64,000 nucleotides of DNA from Nocardioides sp. (GTDB taxonomy: Bacteria; Actinomycetota; Actinomycetes; Propionibacteriales; Nocardioidaceae): NCBI RefSeq assembly GCF_014360585.1, contig NZ_JACIXG010000002.1, positions 1-64,000 on the forward strand, written 5' to 3'. Shown piece after piece: positions 48,451 to 57,924 of the stretch (position 1 is its first letter; every line of letters begins with the position of its first letter). Position numbers and translations under genes: made by a program. The notes below the pieces were generated by a model. That model was not told the origin of the DNA, did not search any database, and saw only the letters and a list, made by a program, of their open reading frames with translations.

Positions 48451-49956
48451 CTAGCCGAGGAACTGCTGCACCGTCGCGAGGGTGTCCGCCTCGGCCGCGG
48501 TCTTGTCGTCGCGGTAGCGCACCACGCGGGCGAACCGCAGCGCGACCCCACCCGGATAGCGGGTCGAGCGCTGCACCCCGTCGAAGGCGATCTCGACCAC
48601 CTGCTCGGGCCTGACCTCGACAACCCAGTCACTGTGCGGGTCGGTGACGGCGAGCTCGGTGAATCGTTCGGTCTGCCAGGCCAGCATCTGGTCGGTCATC
48701 CCCTTGAACGTCTTCCCGATCATCACGAACCCGTCCGGTCCGCGCGCGCCGAGGTGGATGTTGGAGAGCCAGCCCTTGCGGCGCCCCGAGCCCCATTCGA
48801 CCCCGAGCACGACCAGGTCAAGGGTGTGGACCGGCTTCACCTTGACCCACCCCGAGCCGCGTCGACCAGCCTCCCAGGGCAGGCCGACCCCCTTGAGGAC
48901 GACTCCCTCGTGGCCGGCCGCGAGCACGTCCGCGGCGAACCGCTCCGCCTCCTCGGAGTCGACGGTCAGCAGCCGCGGAGCCCGGTGCTGCTCGGGGACG
49001 ATCCGGTCGAGCTCGGCGAGGCGCTGGTCGAGTGCATGATCGAGGAGGTCGAGACCGTCGAGGTGGAGGATGTCGAAGAAGTACGGGGCCACGACCGTCT
49101 CGGAGGACGACCGTGTCGCCGTGCGCGAGGCGGTCTCCTGGAACGGCCGCGGTCGCCCGTCGGGGCCGAGGGTCATCGCCTCGCCATCGAGCACGAGCGT
49201 CTCGGCCGGCAGGGCGCCGACGATCTCCGCGACCTCGGGCAGCCGCGCGGTGATGTCCTCCAGGGTGCGCGTCGCGATGCGGACCTCCGAGCCGGACTTG
49301 TGGGCCTGGATCCGGATGCCGTCGAGCTTGGTGTCGACCACGACCGCCTCGCCGAGCTTGGCCATGGCCTCCTCGACCGAGCCGGCGGACGAGGCGAGCA
49401 TCGGCAGCACCGGCCGTCCGACGACCAGCCCGACCTCGTCCAGCGCGTCGGTGCCGTCGAAGGCGAGGCCCGCGACCGCGACGGTCGAACCGGAGAGCAT
49501 CGCGGCGCGGCGTACGGCCGGCAACGGCACCTGCGCAGCCACTGCCAGCGCCTCCTGGACCAGCGAGTCGAGTGCGCCTTGGCGGACCTCTCCGGTCACC
49601 ACGCCCCGCAGCCAGGTCTGCTCCGCCTCGATCGCGGAACCGAACAGCATCGCGGTCTCGCGCGCCCGCTCGCTCTGCGAGCCGACGCCGGCCAGCCGGG
49701 AGATCCGCTCGAAGGCCTCGTGCACGCCCTCGACGGTCAACGACGGCTCGGCTGCCGGAGCGGGGAGCGAGGTGAGCGAGCGCCATCCCAGGCCGGTACG
49801 CCGCTGCAGCAGCGAGCCGCCGAGATAGGCCGTCACCACCGGCAGCTCCTCGCGCGTGGCCGCGCCGAGGCACGTCGCCAGCGCGGCGACCTTCGCTTTC
49901 CGTGACCGAGTCGCGGCGACGGCGTTCGAGGTGGAGACGATGTCGGCGAGCAGCAT
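48451..49956 (-). CDS. ATP-dependent DNA ligase (LigB-like)
   Basis: AVVVDTKLDGIRIQAHKSG (KxDG nucleotidyltransferase), LVLDGEAMTLG, EGVVLKG, GSGWVKVKP. Confidence 0.9.
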   Translation of the reverse strand: MLLADIVSTSNAVAATRSRKAKVAALATCLGAATREELPVVTAYLGGSLLQRRTGLGWRSLTSLPAPAAEPSLTVEGVHEAFERISRLAGVGSQSERARETAMLFGSAIEAEQTWLRGVVTGEVRQGALDSLVQEALAVAAQVPLPAVRRAAMLSGSTVAVAGLAFDGTDALDEVGLVVGRPVLPMLASSAGSVEEAMAKLGEAVVVDTKLDGIRIQAHKSGSEVRIATRTLEDITARLPEVAEIVGALPAETLVLDGEAMTLGPDGRPRPFQETASRTATRSSSETVVAPYFFDILHLDGLDLLDHALDQRLAELDRIVPEQHRAPRLLTVDSEEAERFAADVLAAGHEGVVLKGVGLPWEAGRRGSGWVKVKPVHTLDLVVLGVEWGSGRRKGWLSNIHLGARGPDGFVMIGKTFKGMTDQMLAWQTERFTELAVTDPHSDWVVEVRPEQVVEIAFDGVQRSTRYPGGVALRFARVVRYRDDKTAAEADTLATVQQFLG

Positions 49957-49992
49957 GTGTCCAGTGAACCTCACGCCACCGACATCCGAGCC

Positions 49993-50078
49993 TTGCCCGG
50001 CGCTTGCGCAGGGCAAACGGGAGGAGGTCGAGCGAGCGCAGCGGGTGAGCCTGCGAACCCGCGAAGCGGGTCGAGACC
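49993..50078. repeat. Intergenic palindromic repeats (compound hairpins)
   Basis: TTGCCCgGCGCttGCGCaGGGCAA at 49993-50016; GGTCGAGCGAGCGCAGCGGGT...ACCCGCGAAGCGGGTCGAGACC at 50026-50078. Confidence 0.75.
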
Positions 50079-50086
50079 ACTTTGCG

Positions 50087-50671
50087 CTACCCCATTGCGG
50101 TCCACGCGGGGTCACGCCCGAGAAGGCGTAGTGCGTTGTTCCACGGGTCATCGCCACTCATGGACAGCGGCGTGGCGAAGACGGGGGTGCCGCCCGGCGA
50201 GGAGGCGATCTGGCGAGCGATGTCGTGGACGTGGGTGACCGTTGGTTCGTCTGGCCGGTAGGTCTTCCCGAGCGCAGTCGCGACATCCCAGTTGTGCACG
50301 GCGGCGTCCAGCAGCTGCATCCCCAGCGCCATCGTGACGGTCGGGTGGAAGCCGAACTCGGCCAGATGGATCGTCGCCTCCGGATCGGCTGCGCCGAACG
50401 CATCCCGGACCCGTGTGGCCGACTCCTGCCACCTGCGGGCGACGTCCTCGCTGTCGACCGGCACGGACTCGTACGCGGCGACCGGTGCGTCGCCGTCGGC
50501 GACCGCGGCGGCGAAGCCGAGGTTCTGCCCGACCATGTGCCCGAACAGGTCGGCGAGGTCCCAGTCGGCGCACGGGGTGGGGATGGTCAGGTCGTCGGCC
50601 GCGGAGGCGAGCGTGGCGGTGTCGTCCAGGGCGCGGTCGTAGGCCGCGAGCGTGTCGTGAAAAGTAAGCAT
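50087..50671 (-). CDS. TIGR03086-type DinB-like/maleylpyruvate isomerase-like metal-binding protein
   Basis: IPTPCADWDLADLFGHMVGQNLGFAAAV, LLDAAVHNWDVATALG. Confidence 0.82.
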   Translation of the reverse strand: MLTFHDTLAAYDRALDDTATLASAADDLTIPTPCADWDLADLFGHMVGQNLGFAAAVADGDAPVAAYESVPVDSEDVARRWQESATRVRDAFGAADPEATIHLAEFGFHPTVTMALGMQLLDAAVHNWDVATALGKTYRPDEPTVTHVHDIARQIASSPGGTPVFATPLSMSGDDPWNNALRLLGRDPAWTAMG

Positions 50672-50723
50672 CTGTTGATCGTAGGCGCAAGTAGACGATC
50701 TGTCGACCGGTTAGGCTTCTGCG

Positions 50724-51140
50724 GTGGATCGACCCGAGCTCGGCTTCCTGCTGTCCCGTCTGATGCGCGAGGTGATGGCTCGCGAGAAGCCGATCCTCGA
50801 CGCCGCTGGGCTGGAGATGTGGGACTACGCGGTGCTGACCGCGCTGGCTGAGTCGGACGCGCCTACCCAGGCCCACCTCGCCGCGACGACGGGCCGTGAC
50901 AAGACCCGGCTGATCGGCAACCTGGACCGGCTCGAGGCCGAGGGCATGGTCGCTCGCCAGCCCGACCCGGCCGACCGGCGCAACCGGATCGTCTCCTTGA
51001 CCCCCGGCGGCGCCGAGATCCTCCGCAGGTGTCGCGAGGCCATCGAAGCCATGGAGACCGAGCTGCTGGCCGGTCTCGACCCGGCCGACCGGGCGGCGTT
51101 CGAGCGCGCGCTGACGGCTCTCGCCGAGGCCGGCCGATGA
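50724..51140 (+). CDS. MarR family transcriptional regulator
   Basis: YAVLTALAESDAPTQAHLAATTGRDKTRLIGNLDRLEAEGMVARQPDPADRRNRIVSLTPGG. Confidence 0.92.
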   Translation: MDRPELGFLLSRLMREVMAREKPILDAAGLEMWDYAVLTALAESDAPTQAHLAATTGRDKTRLIGNLDRLEAEGMVARQPDPADRRNRIVSLTPGGAEILRRCREAIEAMETELLAGLDPADRAAFERALTALAEAGR

Positions 51141-52540
51141 GCTCTCGTCCCAGCTCCCTCGCCGCCACCCGCGCCTGGCTCCAGGACGAGCTGCCGAGCC
51201 TGCTGCGACGGCGCCGGGTTCCCGCCGCGGCCGTCGGAGTCCTCCGCGACGGACAGGTCGTCGACCACGCGAGCGGCGTCCTCAACCTCGACACCGGCGT
51301 GGAGGCGACCACCGACGCGCTGTTCCAGGTCGGTTCGATCACCAAGCTGTGGACCACCGACCTGGTGATGCAGCTCGTCGACGAGGGCCGGGTCGGCCTC
51401 GACGACGAGATCATCAGCCACCTGCCGGGCTTCGCGGTCGCCGACGAGGAGGCGACCCGGACGATCACCGTCCGTCACCTGCTCTCCCACACGGCCGGCT
51501 TCGAGGGCGACGTCTTCACCGACCACGGGCCTGGCGACGACGCGGTCGAGCGGTTCGTCGCCTCGATGGGCGACCTGCCGCAGATCTTCGCCCCGGGGGA
51601 GCGGTTCTCCTACTCCAACACCGGGTTCGCCGTCCTCGGGCGCCTCGTCGAGGTCCTGCACGGAACCACCTGGGACCGCGCGCTCCAGGAACGGCTCGCG
51701 GCGCCGATGGGCCTCACCCACATCGCCACCACTGCCTACGACGCGATCAGGTTCCGCACCGCGATGGGGCACATCGACCCGGCTCCCGACCACGTGCTCC
51801 GCCCGGGCCCGGCCTGGGGGATGGCCCGTGCCAGCGGCCCGGTCGGGGCGATGCTCTCGATGCGCGTACGCGACCTGCTCGGCTATGCCGCGATGCATCT
51901 GTCGGGCGGCGTCGCCCACGACGGCTCCCGGGTCGTCTCGGCAGCCTCCTGCGCCGAGGTGCTCGCGCGGCAGGTCGACCATCCCGCCTCCACCCGATCC
52001 GACGCGCGCGGCCTGGGCTGGTCCCTCGACGACCTCGGCCAGGGGATCGTCGGCCACGACGGCCAGACGATCGGGCAGTCGGCGTTCTTCCGGATGGTGC
52101 CCGAGCACGGCCTGGCGGTCGCGCTGCTCACCAACGGCGGCGACACCTACGGGCTCTACCACGACGTCGTCGGCCATCTCCTCGACGACCTCGCCGGCGT
52201 CCGGATCGTGCCCCACCCGGTGCCACCGCGGCAGCCGCCGCCCGGGTTCGATGCCGACCGCCTGCTCGGCACCTACCGCGCCCGCATCGTCGACTGGACG
52301 CTGCGCCGGCATCCCGACGGCCGGCTGTGGGTCGAGGAGGTCCCGGGCCCCGAGGCCGCCGCGGCCGGCGACGAGCCGGTGCGCTACGAGGTGCTCCCGT
52401 ACGCCGCCGACCAGGTCGTCACTGCCGACGCCCTGCACGGAGCCCACCATGTCTTCGGCTTCACCGGTCGAGATCCGTCCGGCCGGGCGACCCATCTGAC
52501 GACCAGTCGGGTCATCCCGCGGGCTGGCCTCGAAGCATGA
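51137..52540 (+). CDS. Serine hydrolase, beta-lactamase/class C-like
   Basis: LFQVGSITKLWT (SxxK), FSYSNTGFAVLGRLVE (YxN), GHDGQTIGQSAFF. Confidence 0.88.
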   Translation: MSSRPSSLAATRAWLQDELPSLLRRRRVPAAAVGVLRDGQVVDHASGVLNLDTGVEATTDALFQVGSITKLWTTDLVMQLVDEGRVGLDDEIISHLPGFAVADEEATRTITVRHLLSHTAGFEGDVFTDHGPGDDAVERFVASMGDLPQIFAPGERFSYSNTGFAVLGRLVEVLHGTTWDRALQERLAAPMGLTHIATTAYDAIRFRTAMGHIDPAPDHVLRPGPAWGMARASGPVGAMLSMRVRDLLGYAAMHLSGGVAHDGSRVVSAASCAEVLARQVDHPASTRSDARGLGWSLDDLGQGIVGHDGQTIGQSAFFRMVPEHGLAVALLTNGGDTYGLYHDVVGHLLDDLAGVRIVPHPVPPRQPPPGFDADRLLGTYRARIVDWTLRRHPDGRLWVEEVPGPEAAAAGDEPVRYEVLPYAADQVVTADALHGAHHVFGFTGRDPSGRATHLTTSRVIPRAGLEA

Positions 52541-53442
52541 GCGAGCAGCGGACCGTCCGCCCCGGCCATGCCGTCGGCCTGGCCGCGATGTTGCGCCCGC
52601 TTCGCCGCGGGCCGGGCGACCCGACGTACAAGATCATCGGCGAGGACCACTGGCGAGCCATGCGTACGCCGCAGGGCCCTGCCACGCTCAGGCTGCGCCA
52701 GCGTGGCACCGACGTCGAGGCCGAGGCCTGGGGAGCCGGTGCCGAGTGGGCGCTGACCCACGTACCGGCCCTCCTCGGCGCGGACGACCGCCCCGAGGAG
52801 TTCCACACCGACGACCCGGTGCTGATGACGCTGATGGAGCGCTTCGAGGTCCCCCGTTTCGGGCGGACCGGGCTGGTGATGGAGGCACTGGTGCCCGCGA
52901 TCCTCGAGCAGAAGGTGACCAGCACCGAGGCGTTCCGCGGCTTCGGCAACCTGGTCAGGCGATTCGGCGAGGTCGCTCCCGGTCCGGGTGCCGACCACGG
53001 GCTGCGTCTGCAGCCGTCACCGGAGCGGCTCCGGACGGTCCCGAGCTGGGAGTGGCTGCGTCTGCCGGTGGACCACGCCCGCTCCAAGACCGTTCTCCAG
53101 ACGGCGCGCGTCGCGCCGGCAATCGAGCGGACTGCCGGCCTGCCTGGCGAGGAGGTCGAGCGCCGACTCACCACCATCCCGGGGATAGGGGAGTGGACCG
53201 TGGCCGAGGTGCGTCAGCGAGCGTTCGGTGACCCCGACGCGGTCAGCTTCGGCGACTACCACGTCGCCAAGGACGTCGGCTGGGCGCTGACCAACGAGCC
53301 CTGGGACGACGAACAGCTCCGTGACTATCTGGAGCGGTTCCGGCCGCATCGTGCGCGCGTCATCACCCTCATCTACCGGGGTGCCGGAAAGCGGCCGCGC
53401 CGGGGGCCGCGGATGTCGCCGCGGACGCACTTGCCTCGCTGA
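52537..53442 (+). CDS. DNA-3-methyladenine glycosylase (AlkA-like HhH-GPD)
   Basis: ILEQKVTSTEAFRGFGNL, LTTIPGIGEWTVAEVRQRAFGDPDAVSFGDYHVAKD HhH-GPD. Confidence 0.88.
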   Translation: MSEQRTVRPGHAVGLAAMLRPLRRGPGDPTYKIIGEDHWRAMRTPQGPATLRLRQRGTDVEAEAWGAGAEWALTHVPALLGADDRPEEFHTDDPVLMTLMERFEVPRFGRTGLVMEALVPAILEQKVTSTEAFRGFGNLVRRFGEVAPGPGADHGLRLQPSPERLRTVPSWEWLRLPVDHARSKTVLQTARVAPAIERTAGLPGEEVERRLTTIPGIGEWTVAEVRQRAFGDPDAVSFGDYHVAKDVGWALTNEPWDDEQLRDYLERFRPHRARVITLIYRGAGKRPRRGPRMSPRTHLPR

Positions 53443-53456
53443 GTTGCCGTTTTGAG

Positions 53457-53531
53457 TGCCGAGTCGGCGCATCCGCCCCCTCTCGCTCGCTTCGCTTCGC
53501 GAGGCACGGGGGCAGATCCGCCGACTCGGCA
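53457..53531. repeat. CCGAGTCGG-anchored intergenic inverted repeat (site C)
   Basis: TGCCGAGTCGGCG / CGCCGACTCGGCA perfect 13 bp, extended by partially paired CCCCC/GGGGG and CTCGC/GCGAG inner stems. Confidence 0.85.
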
Positions 53532-53547
53532 GACCTGGGGGCAGGCT

Positions 53548-54798
53548 CTACAGCAGGGGCCGCAGGGGGGTCAGGACGAGCTCGGTGAACTTGCGGTGGA
53601 TCTCGCGCGCCGCCCACTCGTCGGCGGTGAGTTCGATCGCGTTGGACTCGTCGCGGGAGAAGATCTCCTCCATCTGCTTGGCGACGGCGCGGTCGAAGAT
53701 CTCCAGGTTGATCTCGTAGTTGCCGGTCAGCGAGAGCCGGTCGATGTTGGCGGTGCCGACGGTCGACCAGTGGCCGTCGACGGTGGCCGTCTTGGCGTGG
53801 ATCATCGCGTCCTTGAAACGCAGGATCCGCACGCCTGAGCCGAGCAGATGGGAGAAGTAGCCTCGTGAGATCCAGTCGGCGACGATGTGGTTCGACTTCA
53901 GCGGCAGCAGGATGCGTACGTCGACCCCACGCTGTGCCGCGGCCTTGAGCGCGTCCACGAAGTCCTCGTCGGGGACGAAGTAGGCGGTGGTCAGATAGAT
54001 GTTGCGGGAGGCCCGGTTGATCGCCTCGAGATACATCGAGCGGATCGGGAACATCCACAGCCGGGGTACGTTGCGGTGGAATCGGATGTCGGGGTCCCAG
54101 GAGGGGGCGGTCTCGATGAGCAGCGGGCCCTCGTGGGCGGTGCGGCGAGACAGCGGGTGCGGCCGGCGCCGGTTGAGGTTCCAGAAGTCCGCGAACGCGC
54201 GGCGCAGGTCCCACACCCCGGGGCCGGTGATGCGCACGTGTGTGTCGCGCCACTCGGTGGCGTACGCATCCCCGATGTTGTAGCCGCCGACGAACCCGAC
54301 GGTGTCGTCCACGACCAGGATCTTGCGGTGGTCGCGGCCGTAGCGGGAGAGGTCGAAGAAGCGCCAGCCCGCCGCGTAGGTGGGGTAGCGCAGGACGTGC
54401 ATCCCCGGGGGAAAGCGCTTGAAGCGGGCCGGGACCACCAGGTTGGCGAGCTCGTCGTAGATGCAGTAGACCTCCACCCCACGCTCGGCCGCGGCCGCCA
54501 GCGCCTGCTTGAACCGCTGGCCGATCTCGTCGCCCTTCCAGATGTAGGTCTCGAGGAGGACCTGCTTCTTGGCGCCTTCGATCGCGGCGATCATGTCCTC
54601 GTAGAGGTCGTTGCCGAAGGTGTAGGTCGTCACCGTGCCGTCGCCGACGCTGTTGGTCAGCGGCGGTGTCACCGGGAACGGCTTGGCTCGTCTGCCGTTC
54701 TTCCCGCGGCTGCGGTAGGCGTCGACGAGGCTCATCACGACGGCGAGCGCCAACGGCACGCCGAACACGGCGAGGAGCAGGCGGCGTAGGAACCTCAT
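53548..54798 (-). CDS. Phospholipase D-like/cardiolipin synthase family protein
   Basis: Two HKD motifs: HRKILVVDDTVGFVGGYNIGD and HAKTATVDGHWSTVGTANID; N-terminal TM. Confidence 0.92.
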   Translation of the reverse strand: MRFLRRLLLAVFGVPLALAVVMSLVDAYRSRGKNGRRAKPFPVTPPLTNSVGDGTVTTYTFGNDLYEDMIAAIEGAKKQVLLETYIWKGDEIGQRFKQALAAAAERGVEVYCIYDELANLVVPARFKRFPPGMHVLRYPTYAAGWRFFDLSRYGRDHRKILVVDDTVGFVGGYNIGDAYATEWRDTHVRITGPGVWDLRRAFADFWNLNRRRPHPLSRRTAHEGPLLIETAPSWDPDIRFHRNVPRLWMFPIRSMYLEAINRASRNIYLTTAYFVPDEDFVDALKAAAQRGVDVRILLPLKSNHIVADWISRGYFSHLLGSGVRILRFKDAMIHAKTATVDGHWSTVGTANIDRLSLTGNYEINLEIFDRAVAKQMEEIFSRDESNAIELTADEWAAREIHRKFTELVLTPLRPLL

Positions 54799-55077
54799 GA
54801 CGCCCCCCGGCGACAATCTCATCACATTCCCCAATCTAACGGGCGCACCGCGTTGAGACACACCGGTGCCGTCCGCTGCTCGATGCCGATGCGCGTGCCC
54901 ATGCTCCCAGCCTGCCCGACCGCCCCCGACCAGCATGCGGGAACACCCTTCACGACCCTGGCGCAGGGGTGGACGATCCTGTGACTCCCGTCACCTACTG
55001 ACGGGTAAGTCGTTGGAACCAGATACCTCCCACCCTGTTCGGCGACATGTCGAGGGACGGGTCGTTGCCCTCGGAAC

Positions 55078-55091
55078 TGAAACATGTTCTA
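55078..55091. promoter_or_regulatory. Predicted KstR operator upstream of yrbE-mce operon
   Basis: TGAAACATGTTCTA matches TNNAACNNGTTNNA at every fixed position, 50 bp upstream of the first gene. Confidence 0.7.
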
Positions 55092-55141
55092 CTACAGGCC
55101 TGAAACGTGAGCCGAGTCACAAGACCCGCGGAAGGTGAACT

Positions 55142-55915
55142 ATGGCAGTGCAGTTCGTCTCGCTGGTGCGAGGCGTCGGCGGGATGGGCCTGATGACCGG
55201 AGAGGTCGTCAAGGGGGCCTTCACGACCAAGTTCCAGTTCCGCGAGTTTCTCGAGCAGGCCTGGTTCATCGCCAGCGTGACGATGCTGCCCGCGGTCCTG
55301 GTCTCGATCCCGTTCGGCGCGGTCATCTCGCTGCAGGTCGGCAACCTCGCCGGTCAGCTCGGGGCGCAGTCGTTCGCGGGTGCGACGGCGGTGCTCGCGG
55401 TGGTCCGGGAGGCGGCGCCGATGGCGGCCGCGCTGATCATCGCCGGAGCCGCCGGGTCGGCGATCTGCTCCGACATGGGATCGCGCAAGATCCGCGAGGA
55501 GATCGACGCCATGGAGGTGCTGGGCATCGACCCGGTGATCCGGCTGGTGGTCCCTCGGGTGCTCGCCTGCCTGTTCGTCTCGGTGATGATCAACGGGATC
55601 GTCATCGCGACCGGGATCGGTGGCGGCTACTTCTTCACGGTGATCATCCAGGGCGGCTCGGCCGGTGCGTTCCTGTCGAGCTTCACGGCCCTCGCAAGTC
55701 TTCCGGACCTCTACATCTCGATGGTCAAGGCAGCGCTGTTCGGCTTCCTGGCCGCGATCATCGGCGCCTACAACGGCCTCAACGCCCAAGGCGGCCCCAG
55801 CGGCGTCGGCCGAGCGGTCAACGAGGCCGTGATCATCGCGTTCATGATGCTGTTCGTCCTGAACTCCATCATGACCGCCATCTACTTCCAGATCGTTCCT
55901 CAGGACGGGTTGTGA
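55142..55915 (+). CDS. YrbE/MlaE-family ABC permease, first subunit
   Basis: MlaE permease signature DMGSRKIREEIDAMEVLGIDPVIRLVVPRV. Confidence 0.93.
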   Translation: MAVQFVSLVRGVGGMGLMTGEVVKGAFTTKFQFREFLEQAWFIASVTMLPAVLVSIPFGAVISLQVGNLAGQLGAQSFAGATAVLAVVREAAPMAAALIIAGAAGSAICSDMGSRKIREEIDAMEVLGIDPVIRLVVPRVLACLFVSVMINGIVIATGIGGGYFFTVIIQGGSAGAFLSSFTALASLPDLYISMVKAALFGFLAAIIGAYNGLNAQGGPSGVGRAVNEAVIIAFMMLFVLNSIMTAIYFQIVPQDGL

Positions 55916-55922
55916 TCCCCCG

Positions 55923-56765
55923 GTGTCCAACACGCTCGCCCAGGTGGGCAACCAGATAATCAAGGAGCAGCGCCAGGCCGTCGAGGGCTATGGCGACCAG
56001 CTGCTCTTCTACGCCAAGGCCCTGGCCTGGGCGCCACGCACCATCCGACGCTACAAGCGGGAGGTGCTCAACATCCTGGCCGAGGTCGCCTTCGGCGCCG
56101 GTGGCCTGACGATGATCGCCGGCACCGTCGGCGTGATCGCCTTCATGGCCTTCTTCGCCGGCTCCGAGGTCGGCATCCAGGGCTATGCGAGCCTGAGCCA
56201 GATCGGTGTCGCGAAGTTCTCCGCGTTCATCTCGGCCTTCTTCAACACCCGCGAGGTCGCGCCGCTGATCTCCGCGATCGCCCTCGCCGCGACCGTCGGC
56301 TGCGGCTACACCGCGAGGCTCGGCGCGATGCGGATCTCGGAGGAGATCGACGCGCTCGAGGCGATGGGCGTGCCGAGCCTTCCCTACCTGGTCACCACCC
56401 GGATGATCGCCGGGTTCCTGGCCGTCATCCCGCTCTACGTCGTCGCCCTGTGCGCCTCCTACCTCAGCCCCCGGCTGATCACCACGCTGATGTACGGGCA
56501 GTCCGGCGGCACCTACGACCATTACTTCCTGGCGTTCCTGCCGCCGATCGACATCCTCTACAGCTTCCTCAAGCTGATCATCCTCGCGGTCGCGATCATC
56601 CTGATCCACTGCTACTACGGCTACACCGCCTCCGGCGGCCCGGCCGGGGTCGGCATCGCGGTCGGCAAGGCGATCCGTACGTCCATCGTCACCGTCGTGG
56701 TCGCGGACTTCTTCCTGAGCTTCGCGATCTGGGGCTCGACGACCACCGTGCGGATCACGGGATGA
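55923..56765 (+). CDS. YrbE/MlaE-family ABC permease, second subunit
   Basis: ARLGAMRISEEIDALEAMGVPSLPYLVTTRMIAG; GTG start. Confidence 0.93.
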   Translation: MSNTLAQVGNQIIKEQRQAVEGYGDQLLFYAKALAWAPRTIRRYKREVLNILAEVAFGAGGLTMIAGTVGVIAFMAFFAGSEVGIQGYASLSQIGVAKFSAFISAFFNTREVAPLISAIALAATVGCGYTARLGAMRISEEIDALEAMGVPSLPYLVTTRMIAGFLAVIPLYVVALCASYLSPRLITTLMYGQSGGTYDHYFLAFLPPIDILYSFLKLIILAVAIILIHCYYGYTASGGPAGVGIAVGKAIRTSIVTVVVADFFLSFAIWGSTTTVRITG

Positions 56766-56781
56766 GGGTGGGGCGATCCAC

Positions 56782-57924
56782 ATGCTGATGGGAATCCAGC
56801 GCGACACCCGCGCCGAGCACACCAAGCTCTTCGTCTCCGGGATCGCCTTCACGGTGACCCTCGCCCTGCTGATCGCCCTCTGCGTGGCGATCTACCAGAA
56901 GGCGTTCGTGCAGTTCACCACGGTCAGCGTGCAGGCCGACCGGGCCGGCCTGCAGCTGCCGCGCTACGGGGACGTACGCATGCACGGCGTCATCGTCGGG
57001 CAGGTCCGCGAGATCCGCCAGGACGGCAAGCTGGCCGTCATCGAGCTCGGTCTGGAGCCGGAGCAGGCCGAGCAGATCCCCGCCAACGTCAGCGTCGCGA
57101 TCAAGCCGACGACGCTGTTCGGGCAGAAGTACGTCGAGTTCATCGACCCCGAGGGGGAGCGGACCGGCGCGCTGAGCGACGGCACCGTCATCACCGCCGA
57201 CCGGGTCCGCACCAGCGTCGAGCTCGACGTGATCCTGGCCCGGCTCTTCCCGCTGCTGAAGTCCATCCGGCCCCAGGACCTCAACAGCACCCTGCACGCC
57301 CTCGCCACCGCGCTCTCCGGCAACGGGGAGAAGCTCGGCGAGACGATGGTCCAGCTCAACGACTACCTCGAGAAGATGAACGTCCACCTCCCCACCCTCG
57401 AACGCGACCTCGAGGACATGGCCGACGTCGCGGAGACCTACTCCATGGCCGCCCCCGACCTCGTCAAGGTCCTCGAGAACACCACGACCACCGCCAACAC
57501 CGTGACCGAGCAGCGAGCCCGTCTCGGCGGCCTGCTCACCTCGGTCACCGGGGTCGCCAACTCCTCCAAGGACCTGCTCGCCGAGAACGAGAAGGCGATC
57601 AGGTACGAGACCGAGCTGGCGGTCCCGCTCCTCAAGCTGCTCGCCGACTACTCCCCGGAGTACACCTGCCTGCTGCGCGGCCTCGACGACTACACCGAGC
57701 TGCTGGCGACGGTCTTCCAGCAGAACCGCGTGCGTCAGACGATGGTCCTCGACGGCACTCAGAAGCCGTCGTACGGCCGCGACGACCGCCCCGAGTGGGG
57801 CGAGATCGGTCACGGGCCCTGGTGCGCCGGGCTGCCGAACCCGAAGGTGCCGGCCGAGCCGAACGAGCTGGAGAACGGCACCGAGGACGTGCCGTGGGCA
57901 CCCGGGAACGGGGGTCTGCAGTGA
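56782..57924 (+). CDS. MCE family protein MceA
   Basis: N-term TM; MlaD/MCE domain VQADRAGLQLPRYGDVRMHGVIVGQVREI, TTLFGQKYVEFIDP. Confidence 0.92.
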   Translation: MLMGIQRDTRAEHTKLFVSGIAFTVTLALLIALCVAIYQKAFVQFTTVSVQADRAGLQLPRYGDVRMHGVIVGQVREIRQDGKLAVIELGLEPEQAEQIPANVSVAIKPTTLFGQKYVEFIDPEGERTGALSDGTVITADRVRTSVELDVILARLFPLLKSIRPQDLNSTLHALATALSGNGEKLGETMVQLNDYLEKMNVHLPTLERDLEDMADVAETYSMAAPDLVKVLENTTTTANTVTEQRARLGGLLTSVTGVANSSKDLLAENEKAIRYETELAVPLLKLLADYSPEYTCLLRGLDDYTELLATVFQQNRVRQTMVLDGTQKPSYGRDDRPEWGEIGHGPWCAGLPNPKVPAEPNELENGTEDVPWAPGNGGLQ

